Positions 1 to 9,021 are shown, counted from the stretch's first letter. The stretch: DNA of 39,384 nucleotides from Gemmatimonadota bacterium (GCA_003562075.1 PWWP01000263.1:1-39384), one strand, 5' to 3'. Made by a program: numbers and translations. Notes: generated by a model not told the origin, from the sequence alone.

Positions 1-25
1 CCAGTGTTCCGACGAAGGAGACGCA

Positions 26-1030
26 ATGGAGGGAGCCAACTCTCAGGAAGGGCCTGACAACGGAGTCGTTCAGCACCTGGGCCCTGAGGCGGTGGAGCGG
101 CACCTGACCATGGGGATGGCGCTGGAGGCAGTGGAGGCGGCCTTTCGTGAACTGGCCCGGGACGAGGCGGTCCAACCGGTCCGGACGCATATGACCCTGC
201 CTGGTGGGGACCGGCATCTTCTGGTCATGCCCGGATACCTGGATGGGTCCGGGGCTCTGGGTGCCAAGCTCCTGAGCCTCTTTCCCCATGACCAGGCCAG
301 CTCCCGCCCCTCCCACCAGAGTGTGATCCTCCTCTTCGATCCGGAGACGGGTGCGCCCATGGCCCTCCTGGATGCCGCCGCAATCACCGCCTACCGGACT
401 GCGGCAGCCAGTGGGGTGGCCACCCGGCTTCTGGCCCGGGAAGATGCATCCGAACTGGCCCTCCTGGGGGCCGGTCTCCAGGCGCGGAGCCACCTCCGGG
501 CCATGATGGCGGTGCGCCCCATCGAGGGGGTGCGGGTCTGGTCGCGGCGGGAGGCCACCGTCGAGAGCTTTCTGGACTGGTGTGTGAAGGAAGGCGTGTC
601 GGTTCCGGTGAACCGGTGTGGGACTCCTGAGGAGGCGGTGCAGGGAGCGGACCTGGTCTGCACCGTCACCGCTTCGCCGGTTCCCATCCTGAAAGGGGAG
701 TGGCTGGGGCCGGGGAGTCATGTGAATGCCGTCGGTGCCCACACGGCCGAGACCCGTGAGTTGGATTCGGATGCCGTGGCTCAGGCCCGCTTCTTCGTGG
801 ATCAGAGGGAGGCGGCTCTGGCCGAGGCCGGAGCCTTCCTCATTCCCCGGCGGGAGGGACGGATCGGAGGGGATCACATCATCGGGGAAATTGGTGAGCT
901 TCTGGAGAACCGGATCTCGGGTCGCACCAGTGCCCAGGACCGGACGGTCTTCAAGTCGCTGGGGCTGGCTGTTCAGGATCTGGCTACGGCGATCCGGGTG
1001 GTAGAGTCGGCCGTTGAACGGGATGACTGA
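26..1030 (+). CDS. ornithine cyclodeaminase / mu-crystallin family protein
   Basis: A 334-residue NAD(P)-dependent enzyme of the ornithine cyclodeaminase / mu-crystallin / alanine dehydrogenase (OCD) family, a normal length for the family. An N-terminal substrate-binding part carries the PVRTHMTLP and GAKLLSLFP segments typical of the fold. A Rossmann domain begins at the LALLGAGLQARSH glycine motif. The C-terminal part has IGEIGELL and FKSLGLAVQDLA, which are strong family signatures. The ATG start follows an AAGGAG Shine-Dalgarno six bases upstream. Members act on ornithine, alanine, ketimines or other imino acids, and the sequence alone does not choose among these. It stands alone on the plus strand, about 200 bp before an aminotransferase gene, so an amino-acid role is plausible but unproven. 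Cytoplasmic: no signal or membrane segment. Confidence 0.9.
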   Translation: MEGANSQEGPDNGVVQHLGPEAVERHLTMGMALEAVEAAFRELARDEAVQPVRTHMTLPGGDRHLLVMPGYLDGSGALGAKLLSLFPHDQASSRPSHQSVILLFDPETGAPMALLDAAAITAYRTAAASGVATRLLAREDASELALLGAGLQARSHLRAMMAVRPIEGVRVWSRREATVESFLDWCVKEGVSVPVNRCGTPEEAVQGADLVCTVTASPVPILKGEWLGPGSHVNAVGAHTAETRELDSDAVAQARFFVDQREAALAEAGAFLIPRREGRIGGDHIIGEIGELLENRISGRTSAQDRTVFKSLGLAVQDLATAIRVVESAVERDD

Positions 1031-1046
1031 CAGGCTATTGTAGGAT

Positions 1047-1069
1047 CGGGTCCTTCAGGGCCGGACCCG
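1047..1069 (+). terminator. possible terminator hairpin after the OCD-family gene
   Basis: A 7-bp perfect stem (cgggtcc with ggacccg) and a 9-base loop lie 17 bases after the stop codon. No T-run follows, so intrinsic termination is uncertain. Confidence 0.3.
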
Positions 1070-1232
1070 GGCATGGGATGGGATGCCCAGCATTCACACC
1101 GGTCAGGAGTGAACGCTGAGGGGACTCCCGATCCAGTTCGTCCCTTGAGCCCATCCCATCACTTCGGGTACTCTTCTCCGTCTCCGGTCTCCTCCCGGAG
1201 CCAGGCCACCTTCACCCGGCCCAGGGTCGACC

Positions 1233-2411
1233 ATGAAATCAGCCTACCATCGGCACTTCACACTTCCCGCTGATCTTCACTACCTGAATTGCGCGTTCAT
1301 GGCACCCCTCCCCATCCGCACGGAGCAGGCGGGGATCCAGGGGATCCGCCGGAAGAGGAATCCAGCTCGGAGCCGACCCCAGGACTTCTTTGACGAGAGC
1401 CAGGAGGTGCGGGAGAGCTTCTGCCGTCTGATTGACGGGGAAGACCCGGACCGGGTGGCTATCCTCCCTTCTGTATCATATGGCGTTGCCATCGCCGCTC
1501 GGAATGCCGGCCTGAGAGAGGGCGATGAGGTGGTCCTCACCCGGGATCAGTTTCCTGGAAATGTCTACGGTTGGCGGCGGGCCGCCTCAGAAGTGGGAGC
1601 GAAGGTGAGGCTCATCGACCCCCCAGAGGGTGTGCTCCCCGGGGAAGGGCGGGCCCGGATCTGGAACGAGAGGATCCTCGAGGCCATGGGGCCCCGGACT
1701 CGAGTGGTGAGCCTGGGGCACGTGCATTGGACTGATGGATCACTCTTCCAGCTCCAGGCCATCGGAGCCCGAGCCCGGGAGGTGGACGCCCTCCTGGTCG
1801 TGGATGGCACCCAGTCGGTAGGTGCGCTCCCCTTCCACTATCCCACCATCCGCCCTGACGCAGTGATCTGCGCCACTTACAAATGGCTCCTCGGGCCCTA
1901 TTCGGTGGCCTTGGGATATTTCGGCCCGGCCTTCGACGACGGGATTCCCCTGGAGGAGACCTGGATCGCTCGGGAGGGGAGCCGGGACTTCGGGGGACTG
2001 GTCAATTACCGGGACAGCTACGAACCCGGAGCAGTTCGATATGACGTGGGGGAACGGAGCAACTTCATCCTCCTGCCCATGGTCCTCCAGTCCCTCAAAC
2101 TCCTCCTGGAGTGGACGCCGGAGCTGGTGGCCTCCCACACGGCTCGGCTGTCGGCCGAGCTGTTGAGCTGGGCTCGGAACGAGGGATGGGCCGTGGAGGA
2201 CGACGACTGGCGAGGATCCCACATCTTCGGATTGCGACTTCCCGCCGAGGTGGATCACCAGGCCCTGGGGGCGGCCCTGGAGTCGGCTAAGGTCGCTGTG
2301 TCCCGACGAGGGGACGCTCTCCGAATCTCTCCCCACCTCTACAACGGTGCGGAAGACCTGATGGCTCTGCAGGATACGCTGGACTCGGTTCTTCGGGAGG
2401 GCCGGAGGTGA
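1233..2411 (+). CDS. class V (NifS/kynureninase-fold) aminotransferase family protein
   Basis: A 392-residue PLP enzyme of aminotransferase class V. The N-terminus (YLNCAFMAPLP) matches the usual opening of the family. D191 in VVDGTQSVG would bind the pyridine nitrogen, and K217 in CATYKWLLGP is the predicted Schiff-base lysine. Length and order of motifs are normal. The family includes cysteine desulfurases, isopenicillin-N-epimerase-like and kynureninase-like enzymes. No desulfurase active-site cysteine loop is apparent, so the reaction is left open. The ATG at 1233 is close upstream of the first conserved segment. The stop codon overlaps the start of the next gene by four bases (GTGA), so the two are almost surely one transcript and translationally coupled, although their families have no known shared pathway. 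Confidence 0.9.
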   Translation: MKSAYHRHFTLPADLHYLNCAFMAPLPIRTEQAGIQGIRRKRNPARSRPQDFFDESQEVRESFCRLIDGEDPDRVAILPSVSYGVAIAARNAGLREGDEVVLTRDQFPGNVYGWRRAASEVGAKVRLIDPPEGVLPGEGRARIWNERILEAMGPRTRVVSLGHVHWTDGSLFQLQAIGARAREVDALLVVDGTQSVGALPFHYPTIRPDAVICATYKWLLGPYSVALGYFGPAFDDGIPLEETWIAREGSRDFGGLVNYRDSYEPGAVRYDVGERSNFILLPMVLQSLKLLLEWTPELVASHTARLSAELLSWARNEGWAVEDDDWRGSHIFGLRLPAEVDHQALGAALESAKVAVSRRGDALRISPHLYNGAEDLMALQDTLDSVLREGRR

Positions 2412-3394
2412 CGGATCCAGGCGGCCAGCGAATCGGACCCCGTCGGGGGTTCCTTCAGTGGGTCGGCGTCTATCTCCGAGGAGCGGCCATGGGGGTGGCC
2501 GAGCTCATCCCCGGAGTTTCGGGCGGAACCATCGCCTTCATTACCGGGATCTACGTGGAGCTGGTCCAGTCCATCCGAGCCCTGGACCTTTCAACCCTCC
2601 GCAAGGCGTGGCACGGACGATTGAGGGAAGCGTGGGAAGGAGCCAACGTGGGCTTCCTGGCCATCCTCGGGGTGGGCATGGTGACCAGCGTCTTCACCTT
2701 CGCGGCTGGTGTGAACTGGCTCCTGGAGAACCGGGAGGTCCTGGTCTGGGCCTTCTTCTTCGGCCTCATCGTGGCTTCGGCCATCTATGTCGGGCGCTTC
2801 GCCCGCCCCTGGAGCTACATGCGGATTGTGGTGGGTGCGCTGGGGGTGGGAGCTGGACTCCTCCTCTCCACCATTCACCCCCTCCCGGCTCCGGAGCACT
2901 GGTTCTCCACGACGCTGGCTGGGGCCGTGGCAGTGTGCGCTTGGATTCTTCCGGGAATCTCCGGGAGCTTCATCCTCCTCCTCCTGGGCCAATACCAGTT
3001 ATTGGTGCGGGCCCTGACGGAGCTGGACGTCGCCTTCCTGGCGGCATTGGGAGCCGGATGCACCATCGGACTCCTGGCTTTTGCCCGCATCCTCACCTGG
3101 CTCATCCGGACCCGGTACGAATCCACCCTGGCCTTCCTCTGCGGACTCATGGCCGGATCGCTTCAGAAGCTCTGGCCCTGGCGAGAGACGGTGACATCGT
3201 ACCTGGACTCGGACGGTCGAGAGGTCCCCCTTGTGGTCCGACCAGTGAGCGCAGGGCAGTGGGAGGCCCTGACCGGGCAGGATCCCATGGTGATGGGAGC
3301 AGTCCTTTCCATGCTTCTGGCCTGTTCCGTGGTCCTGGGGCTTGAGCTCGTCTCTCGCAAGCGAAGGACCCATGCCGAGGAGGGCAGAGGGTAG
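2408..3394 (+). CDS. DUF368 family membrane protein (PopT-type undecaprenyl-phosphate translocase)
   Basis: A 328-residue polytopic inner-membrane protein of the DUF368 family. The two diagnostic half-repeats are both present: IPGVSGGTIAFITGIY near residue 36 and LPGISGSFILLLLGQY near residue 180. About eight hydrophobic segments are visible. DUF368 proteins (PopT), like the unrelated DedA protein UptA, are reported to return undecaprenyl phosphate from the outer to the inner leaflet, recycling the lipid carrier for peptidoglycan and other envelope polymers. That function is transferred from family knowledge. Translation probably starts at the GTG overlapping the aminotransferase stop, with the GGAGG just upstream inside the previous gene as ribosome site. 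The extra-membrane tail is short and basic. Confidence 0.88.
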   Translation: MTDPGGQRIGPRRGFLQWVGVYLRGAAMGVAELIPGVSGGTIAFITGIYVELVQSIRALDLSTLRKAWHGRLREAWEGANVGFLAILGVGMVTSVFTFAAGVNWLLENREVLVWAFFFGLIVASAIYVGRFARPWSYMRIVVGALGVGAGLLLSTIHPLPAPEHWFSTTLAGAVAVCAWILPGISGSFILLLLGQYQLLVRALTELDVAFLAALGAGCTIGLLAFARILTWLIRTRYESTLAFLCGLMAGSLQKLWPWRETVTSYLDSDGREVPLVVRPVSAGQWEALTGQDPMVMGAVLSMLLACSVVLGLELVSRKRRTHAEEGRG

Positions 3395-3522
3395 GAGGAA
3401 AGAGGGAAAGTTGTGGCCGGTGGAGTTCCAGCGCATGTTGACCCTCAGGGTGGATCGGATCTTCCCCCGGTCTTCCTCAGCTTCCTTCCCACGGTCCAAC
3501 TCCAGCCCGGGTCGGTCAGAGA

Positions 3523-6500
3523 ATGCCACGTGAGATTCGAGATGTATTGGCGGCCAATCGGGGCGAGATCGCCGTCCGGATCTTCCGGGCCTGTACCGAA
3601 ATGGGTATTTCCACCACCGCCCTGTACAGTTGGGAGGACCGCCTCAGCATCCATCGATACAAGGCTGATCGCGCCTACCTGGTAGGAGAGAAGGGGAAGC
3701 CGGTAGAGGCCTATCTGGATGGTCAGGCCATCATCCAGCTGGCGCTGGAGAAGGGGGTGGATGCCATCCATCCCGGATACGGGTTCCTCAGTGAGAATGC
3801 CGACTTCGCACGAAGCTGCCAGGAGGCGGGCATCGTCTGGATCGGCCCCCCTCCCCGGGCCATGGAAGCCCTGGGGGACAAGATCTCGGCCCGAAAGGTA
3901 GCCCAGGAGGCCGAGATACCGATTGTTCCCGGTTCGGATGGCGGGGTCGCGGACCTGGACGAAGCCAGGGAAGTGGCCGGGGAGATTGGATATCCCCTTC
4001 TGATCAAGGCAGCTCACGGCGGTGGTGGGCGAGGGATGCGGGTGGTCCGGTCCCCGTCGGAGTTGGAGGAGTCTTTCTTGGCAGCCCGCCGAGAATCCCG
4101 AGCCGCCTTCGGGAATCCGGAGGTCTTCCTGGAGCGGTACGTGGTGAATCCTCGGCACATCGAGGTTCAGATCCTGGGGGATGAGCATGGGCACCGGGTC
4201 CACCTGTTCGAGCGGGACTGCTCCATCCAGCGTCGTCTCCAGAAGATCGTGGAGCTGGCTCCCGCTCCCAGGTTGGATCCGTCCATCCGGGATCGACTCT
4301 ACGAATACAGCCTCCGGCTGGCCGAGGTGGTGGACTATTCCAGTGTGGGCACTGCCGAGTTCCTGGTGGAGGAGCGGGAGGGGGACACCCGAGTCTACTT
4401 CATCGAAGTGAATACCCGGATTCAGGTGGAGCACACCGTCACCGAGATGATCACCGGGCGGGACCTGATCCAAGCCATGATCCGGGTAGCCCAGGGTCAT
4501 GAGTTGGGGGACAAGGAGATTGGGATCCGGAACCAGGCCGATATCCAGCGCAGGGGCCAGGCTGTCCAGGCTCGGGTGACCACCGAGGACCCGGAACAGG
4601 ACTTCGCCCCTGATTCGGGACGGGTCATCACCTACCGATCGGGAGGTGGGCACGGGATCCGGCTGGACGCCGGACTGGGCGGCTCAGGAGCGGAGATCCT
4701 CCCCTTCTATGACAGCATGCTGGTCAAGGTTACGGCATGGGGTCAGGACCTGGAGGAGGCAGCCCGGCGGTTGGGTCGCAGTCTGGCAGAATTCCGGGTG
4801 CGAGGCGTCCGGACGAACCTCCCCTTCCTCCAGAATGTGGTTCGCCATCCCCAGTTCCTGGCTGGCCATACACACACGCGCTTCATCGATGAAACCCCAG
4901 AACTCTTCGTCTATCCGGCCCGGCGGGACCGGGGGACAAAGGCTCTTCGGGCGCTGGGCGACATCATCGTGAATGGTCCACCCGGCGGAACGGAGCGAGT
5001 GCCCCGTCCCCAGCCTCTTTTCCGTCCCGACCCCATTCCCGTTCCGAAAGGTCGGCGACCTCCTGAGTCACCGGCCATGGCGGTCTTCCGGGCTCAGGGA
5101 GCGGAAGGACTGAGTCAGTGGATGCGGGAAGAGACGGCTCTCCTGGTCACGGACACGACCTTTCGGGATGCCCACCAGTCCCTTCTGGCGACGCGAGTCC
5201 GGACCCGGGACCTGGTCGACATCGCCCTGCCCACAGCCCATGCCTTGCCGGGCCTGTTCTCATGGGAGGTGTGGGGAGGCGCCACCTTTGACGTCTGTCT
5301 GCGCTTCCTGCAGGAGGATCCATGGGAACGGTTGGCGGATCTGAGGGCCCAGGTTCCAGGAGCCCTCTTCCAGATGCTCCTGCGGGGAGCAAACGCCGTA
5401 GGCTACACGAACTATCCAGACAACGCGGTGCAGGCGTTCGTGGCGGAAGCGGCCGGCGCCGGTGTGGATCTCTTTCGGATCTTCGACGCCCTGAACTATC
5501 TCCCCAATATGGAGCTGGCCATCCAGGAGGTGGTGAGAGCGGGAAAGATCGCCGAGGCCTCCATCTGCTACACCGGCGATGTCCTGGATCCGGGTGAGGC
5601 CAAGTACACGCTGGAGTACTACACGAAGCTGGCCAGGGCGCTGGAGGAGCGAGGAGCCCACATTCTGGCCATCAAGGACATGGCCGGGCTTCTGAAGCCG
5701 GCGGCGGCTCGGGTCCTGGTGAAGGCGCTTCGGGAGAGCACCTCACTCCCGGTTCATCTTCATACCCACGATACGGCCGGGAATGGGGTGGCTATGTATC
5801 TGGCGGCTGCCGAAGCCGGGGTCGACGGGGTGGATTGTGCCATCTCGAGCATGGCGGGCCTGACGAGTCAGCCTTCCCTGAATGCCCTTGTGGCAGCCCT
5901 CCAGGGCGACCTACGGGAACCTGATCTGGCGCTGGATCGACTGGAGCCTCTGGCGGACTGGTGGGAGTTGACCCGGGAGATCTACGGCCCCTTCGAGTCC
6001 GGCCTGAAGGCCAGCACCACCGATGTCTATCGCCATGAGATTCCCGGGGGTCAATACTCCAACCTCCGGCCCCGAGCGATTCAGTTGGGACTGGGGGACA
6101 GGTGGAAGCTGGTTCGGGAGACCTACCGAGAGGTGAATCGCGAACTGGGCCACATCATCAAGGTGACGCCCACCAGCAAGGTGGTGGCTGACTTTGCCAT
6201 GTTTCTGGTCAAGAACGAACTGACCTTCCAGGAGATCTACGCTCGCCACGAGCAAGGGGAGGAGGTGGACTTTCCCCAATCGGTGGTCGATTACTTTGCC
6301 GGCCGTCTGGGTCAGCCCCTTGGAGGGTTTCCGCAGCGTCTCCAGGAGGTTGTCTTGCGGGGAGCTGTTCCCCTCTCAGATCGGGCCGGAAAGGGTCTCC
6401 CCCCGTATGACTGGGTCGAGCACGATGAGCACCTGGAGCGTCTTCTGGGCCGGGCTCCGCACGAGCGGGAACGGATCTCCTTTGCCCTCTACCCGAAGGT

Positions 6501-7011
6501 GTTCACCGACTTTGCTCGCCGGAAGGAGGAGTTCGGGGAGTATCGGTCCTTCGAGACGGTGCCCTTCCTCTATGGGATGGAGGTAGGGGAAGAGACCATG
6601 GTGGAGATCGAAGAGGGAAAGACCCTGGTCATCCGCCTGGTGGCGGTTGGGGAAGTAGAGCCCGATGGAACTCGAAGAATCCACTTCGAGCTGAACGGAC
6701 AGCCCCGGGCGGTCCAGGTGGTGGACCGTTCGGTGCAGGCAGACCGGCCATCCCGTCCCAAGGTGGATCGAACCCAGCCAGAACAGGTGGGTGCTCCGAT
6801 GGCCGGGCGCGTCTTCTCGGTGCAGGTGGTGCCCGGTCAGGAGGTGGACCGGGGAGACACTCTCCTGGTTACTGAGGCCATGAAGATGGAGACTACACTG
6901 TCAGCTCCCCTCGAGGGAGTGGTGGAGTCGGTGGAGGTGGTGGAGGGCGACCCTGTGGAGCCAGGAGACCGAGTGGTGACGATTCGGCCTAAAAGGCTGT
7001 TGAGGAAGTAG
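3523..7011 (+). CDS. pyc: pyruvate carboxylase
   Basis: A full-length single-chain pyruvate carboxylase, 1162 residues (family usual about 1150-1180). It forms oxaloacetate from pyruvate, bicarbonate and ATP using biotin, replenishing the TCA cycle. Domain order is canonical. The biotin carboxylase comes first (NRGEIAVRI at the N-terminus, glycine-rich ATP-grasp loop at 165-172, ERDCSIQRR, EVNTRIQVEHTVTE). The carboxyltransferase follows (DTTFRDAHQSLLATR near residue 544, HLHTHDTAGNG). The biotinyl domain is last, with biotin-accepting lysine K1121 in EAMKME. The ATG start fits the conserved N-terminus, though its ribosome site is weak. The last six codons and the TAG stop lie inside the left arm of a palindromic repeat, so the extreme C-terminus (KRLLRK) is repeat-derived. 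Cytoplasmic and transcribed alone after a 128-bp gap. Confidence 0.97.
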   Translation: MPREIRDVLAANRGEIAVRIFRACTEMGISTTALYSWEDRLSIHRYKADRAYLVGEKGKPVEAYLDGQAIIQLALEKGVDAIHPGYGFLSENADFARSCQEAGIVWIGPPPRAMEALGDKISARKVAQEAEIPIVPGSDGGVADLDEAREVAGEIGYPLLIKAAHGGGGRGMRVVRSPSELEESFLAARRESRAAFGNPEVFLERYVVNPRHIEVQILGDEHGHRVHLFERDCSIQRRLQKIVELAPAPRLDPSIRDRLYEYSLRLAEVVDYSSVGTAEFLVEEREGDTRVYFIEVNTRIQVEHTVTEMITGRDLIQAMIRVAQGHELGDKEIGIRNQADIQRRGQAVQARVTTEDPEQDFAPDSGRVITYRSGGGHGIRLDAGLGGSGAEILPFYDSMLVKVTAWGQDLEEAARRLGRSLAEFRVRGVRTNLPFLQNVVRHPQFLAGHTHTRFIDETPELFVYPARRDRGTKALRALGDIIVNGPPGGTERVPRPQPLFRPDPIPVPKGRRPPESPAMAVFRAQGAEGLSQWMREETALLVTDTTFRDAHQSLLATRVRTRDLVDIALPTAHALPGLFSWEVWGGATFDVCLRFLQEDPWERLADLRAQVPGALFQMLLRGANAVGYTNYPDNAVQAFVAEAAGAGVDLFRIFDALNYLPNMELAIQEVVRAGKIAEASICYTGDVLDPGEAKYTLEYYTKLARALEERGAHILAIKDMAGLLKPAAARVLVKALRESTSLPVHLHTHDTAGNGVAMYLAAAEAGVDGVDCAISSMAGLTSQPSLNALVAALQGDLREPDLALDRLEPLADWWELTREIYGPFESGLKASTTDVYRHEIPGGQYSNLRPRAIQLGLGDRWKLVRETYREVNRELGHIIKVTPTSKVVADFAMFLVKNELTFQEIYARHEQGEEVDFPQSVVDYFAGRLGQPLGGFPQRLQEVVLRGAVPLSDRAGKGLPPYDWVEHDEHLERLLGRAPHERERISFALYPKVFTDFARRKEEFGEYRSFETVPFLYGMEVGEETMVEIEEGKTLVIRLVAVGEVEPDGTRRIHFELNGQPRAVQVVDRSVQADRPSRPKVDRTQPEQVGAPMAGRVFSVQVVPGQEVDRGDTLLVTEAMKMETTLSAPLEGVVESVEVVEGDPVEPGDRVVTIRPKRLLRK

Positions 7012-7119
7012 AGGCGCCACCGGGAAGGGGTCTTGCGGTCCCGGTCGAGGCGGGTCGCCGCCTACGATGTGGCTCCCTGGCGCTCCCAACGGGGGCACTT
7101 CTACTTCTTCAACAGCCTT
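6993..7119. repeat. intergenic palindromic repeat, copy 1 (longest)
   Basis: About 127 bp with long inverted arms: the left arm starts aaggctgttgaggaagtaga and the right arm ends tacttcttcaacagcctt. The interior is shared with copy 2 (tcgccgcctacgatg, ctccctggcgctcccaacgg) plus about 30 bp found only here. Relative to copy 2, arm differences at two positions turn A-T pairs into G-T, which would be G-U in RNA. It lies between the 3' ends of convergent pyc and a lipoprotein gene. Its left arm overlaps the pyc C-terminus. It could be a REP/BIME-like element, a non-autonomous MITE, or a bidirectional terminator. Confidence 0.85.
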
Positions 7120-7147
7120 CTGACGGCAGCGGCAAGGAACGGCAGCC

Positions 7148-7546
7148 TCAGGGATAGGAGGGGATGACCAGGTGCACGGTCTCGCCAGGCCAGGCCATGA
7201 TGGGCTCAGTGGTGAATCCACCGGCGGCCAGGAAGTCGACCTGGATCCTCAGATCTCCCTGTCGAGCCTGGATCTCGAAGCGTTCCTCGGTCTTGCCGAT
7301 GACGGTTCCGATCCTTCTCCGATCCCCATTCCAGAGCGTGTAGATCCGAGCATCGTTGAAGTTGTCGTTCTGAATCTCCAGGATGACTGGTCCGGACCGA
7401 TCCCTGGCTCGGAACGGGTCGTCGTCGTCCATTCCCCGGCCAGCGCAGGCCGTGGTGAGGAGGACCAGGAGTCCCAGGGCGAGACCCCGCGCCCATAGAC
7501 GACCCGGTGTTCCCAGTGTCGAGCCGGGCTGGCGATTGCTGTTCAT
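7148..7546 (-). CDS. small lipoprotein of unknown function
   Basis: A 132-residue predicted lipoprotein. A basic start is followed by a hydrophobic stretch and a lipobox ending LTTAC, with C34 as the lipidated cysteine. The mature part is about 98 residues, mostly predicted beta (VILEIQNDNFNDARIYTL, RIGTVIGKTEERFEI, LRIQVDFLAAGG, ETVHLVIPSYP), suggesting a small beta-sandwich. I do not recognise a named family. The ATG follows AGGAG eight bases upstream, which supports this start. It is convergent with pyc, with repeat copy 1 between them, and divergent from a small membrane-protein gene 223 bp away. The role is unknown; periplasmic or outer-membrane location is inferred from the signal. Confidence 0.75.
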   Translation of the reverse strand: MNSNRQPGSTLGTPGRLWARGLALGLLVLLTTACAGRGMDDDDPFRARDRSGPVILEIQNDNFNDARIYTLWNGDRRRIGTVIGKTEERFEIQARQGDLRIQVDFLAAGGFTTEPIMAWPGETVHLVIPSYP

Positions 7547-7769
7547 TTGGCGACTCCTGTCCTGCTTCGTCAGATCTGGAATGATGATCGGGTCCGGGGT
7601 GGGGGAGGGCCTCCCTCCCGCGCCCTGAACGCATATGGGATCCGTGCAGGGCCATCCGACCCCTTCCTTCTACCCCCCATCTCCGTTATTCGTGGCACCC
7701 GTGGGCCACCTGGGACGCCGTGGCCGGAAACGGACTGGAAGGACTTCAATTCGCCAGGAGATGTGACGT

Positions 7770-8174
7770 ATGCAGAAGGCCCCGCGACAGGGGGGACTGG
7801 CTCCCTCCATCCGACGAGCCCACCGCCGGGTTCAGATTGCCTGGTATGGGTCTTTGACGCACAGTCTGGTTCTTCTGGCCATGGCTGTCCATCTCCTCAC
7901 GGGTGCCGAACCCCGGTGGATCCTGGGGGGCATGTGCGTCGTGGGGGTGGGGCTGGCGCCCTTCCTTGGGCGGACGATGTACCGCGGAAACTCCTTCAGC
8001 GCCTTCCTTCTCCTGGTTTCAGTGGTGGCACCCTTGGTGGTGGCGTTCCTGGCAGATCGCAGTCTCACCCTCCCTCTGATCCTGATCCTCTTCGCCCCGA
8101 TCTACGTTCTAGGGGTGAAGGGAGCCACGGGACTGCGGGGACGGAGAGGATCTCGACGGTCGGGGAGCCGTTAG
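7770..8174 (+). CDS. small integral membrane protein of unknown function
   Basis: A 134-residue protein with a basic N-terminus (RRAHRRVQ), about three to four hydrophobic segments (roughly residues 28-45, 50-66, 75-93, 98-117) and a strongly basic tail (RGRRGSRRSGSR). The ATG at 7770 has an AGGAG site about eight bases upstream. A longer overlapping frame in the same place is Pro/Gly/Ser-rich and looks like a shadow. No family is recognised. The TAG stop directly abuts repeat copy 2, whose first base is the last base of the stop codon, much as pyc ends inside copy 1. Confidence 0.65.
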   Translation: MQKAPRQGGLAPSIRRAHRRVQIAWYGSLTHSLVLLAMAVHLLTGAEPRWILGGMCVVGVGLAPFLGRTMYRGNSFSAFLLLVSVVAPLVVAFLADRSLTLPLILILFAPIYVLGVKGATGLRGRRGSRRSGSR

Positions 8175-8272
8175 AAGGCTGTTGAAGAAGTAGAGGCGCC
8201 ACCGGGTCGCCGCCTACGATGGAGCTCCCTGGCGCTCCCAACGGTGGTACCTCTACTTCTTCAACAGCCTTC
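8174..8272. repeat. intergenic palindromic repeat, copy 2 (best palindrome)
   Basis: About 99 bp. The two arms, 8174-8204 and 8242-8272, are complementary at 29 of 31 positions, including an unbroken 23 bp (gaaggctgttgaagaagtag then agg). The interior matches copy 1 but lacks its 30-bp middle part. The element sits between convergent genes for a small membrane protein and a lipoprotein. Such a stem would fold strongly in RNA of either strand. Confidence 0.88.
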
Positions 8273-8301
8273 CAAGGCCACGACCCTGGCCGGTGCCGGC
8301 G

Positions 8302-8967
8302 CTACTGGGTAACGGTCGGCTCCCCACCCTCGTCGGCGATCCCGCCGGCCGTCGCCAGCTCCTGGGTCAGCTCTGAGATGACCCGCTCCAGGAGGCCGGT
8401 GGAGCGGCATTCCGCTCGTCCGCCCGTTCCGCCGGGAGGCTGGGCCGTGGCCTGGATCCGGGTCCGGAGAGACGCCGTACCGTCGGGTCCCGCCAACACC
8501 TGCGTGCCGATGCGAGCGTCGATGGAAGCTCGATCGGCAAGGGGTCTGTTCAACCCCGGCTCCACCCCGCAGTTGAAGAAATCGGCCGCCCTCCGATCCA
8601 GGATTCGACCTCGAAACCGCCGGTTCGATACGCCTAGCTCACGCTGAGCCGGGACGGCAATATCGGGCTCCAGACTCAGGGCACGATAGACTTCAGGGAG
8701 GAGCTCCCATGCCTCCTCCGGCGACAGGGGGAGGCGCTGGTCGGAAGGGGGCTCGATGCTCCGGCGAACTTCGATGTGCTGTCCATCTCCGGTGATGATG
8801 GAGACTGTCCGACTCTCCGATCCCCCCCCTGACCCTCCGGCACACGCTGCAATGACGGTGAGGAGCAGGATCAACCCAGCCAACGGGAAGATCCGGCCAA
8901 AGCGGAAGGGGGCCCGAAGGGCGGTCTTGAAGGGGGTCCCCGCCGGGGCCCGACACGAGCGGTTCAT
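8302..8967 (-). CDS. lipoprotein of unknown function
   Basis: A 221-residue predicted lipoprotein. A long basic n-region precedes the hydrophobic core LAGLILLLTVIAAC, with C42 lipidated, followed by a Gly/Ser linker (AGGSGGGSES). The mature domain includes PLSPEEAWELLPEVYRAL and RRFRGRILDRRAADFFNCG; two cysteines (in FNCG and RAECRS) could form a disulfide. I recognise no named family. The ATG has AGGTGAG upstream. It is divergently placed only from distant genes and lies just downstream (on the minus strand) of glutamate dehydrogenase, separated by 54 bp, so co-transcription with gdh is possible. Confidence 0.72.
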   Translation of the reverse strand: MNRSCRAPAGTPFKTALRAPFRFGRIFPLAGLILLLTVIAACAGGSGGGSESRTVSIITGDGQHIEVRRSIEPPSDQRLPLSPEEAWELLPEVYRALSLEPDIAVPAQRELGVSNRRFRGRILDRRAADFFNCGVEPGLNRPLADRASIDARIGTQVLAGPDGTASLRTRIQATAQPPGGTGGRAECRSTGLLERVISELTQELATAGGIADEGGEPTVTQ

Positions 8968-9021
8968 GGGTGTCTCACCTGTGGAAGATTCCTGGGTGCC
9001 GCTGGGGCGACGCCCCCCGGT

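Noticed and set aside
3445-4653. 402-residue open frame on the minus strand opposite pyc
   Set aside because: Low-complexity translation with no family motif; it is the antisense shadow of the well-supported pyruvate carboxylase.
7547-8185. 212-residue plus-strand frame overlapping the small membrane protein
   Set aside because: Pro/Gly/Ser-rich translation, while the 134-residue alternative has membrane helices and a Shine-Dalgarno site.
8567-8582. Further ttgaagaa words inside genes (also near 14000) as extra repeat copies
   Set aside because: Only the short core matches and no opposing arm follows; ordinary coding sequence.
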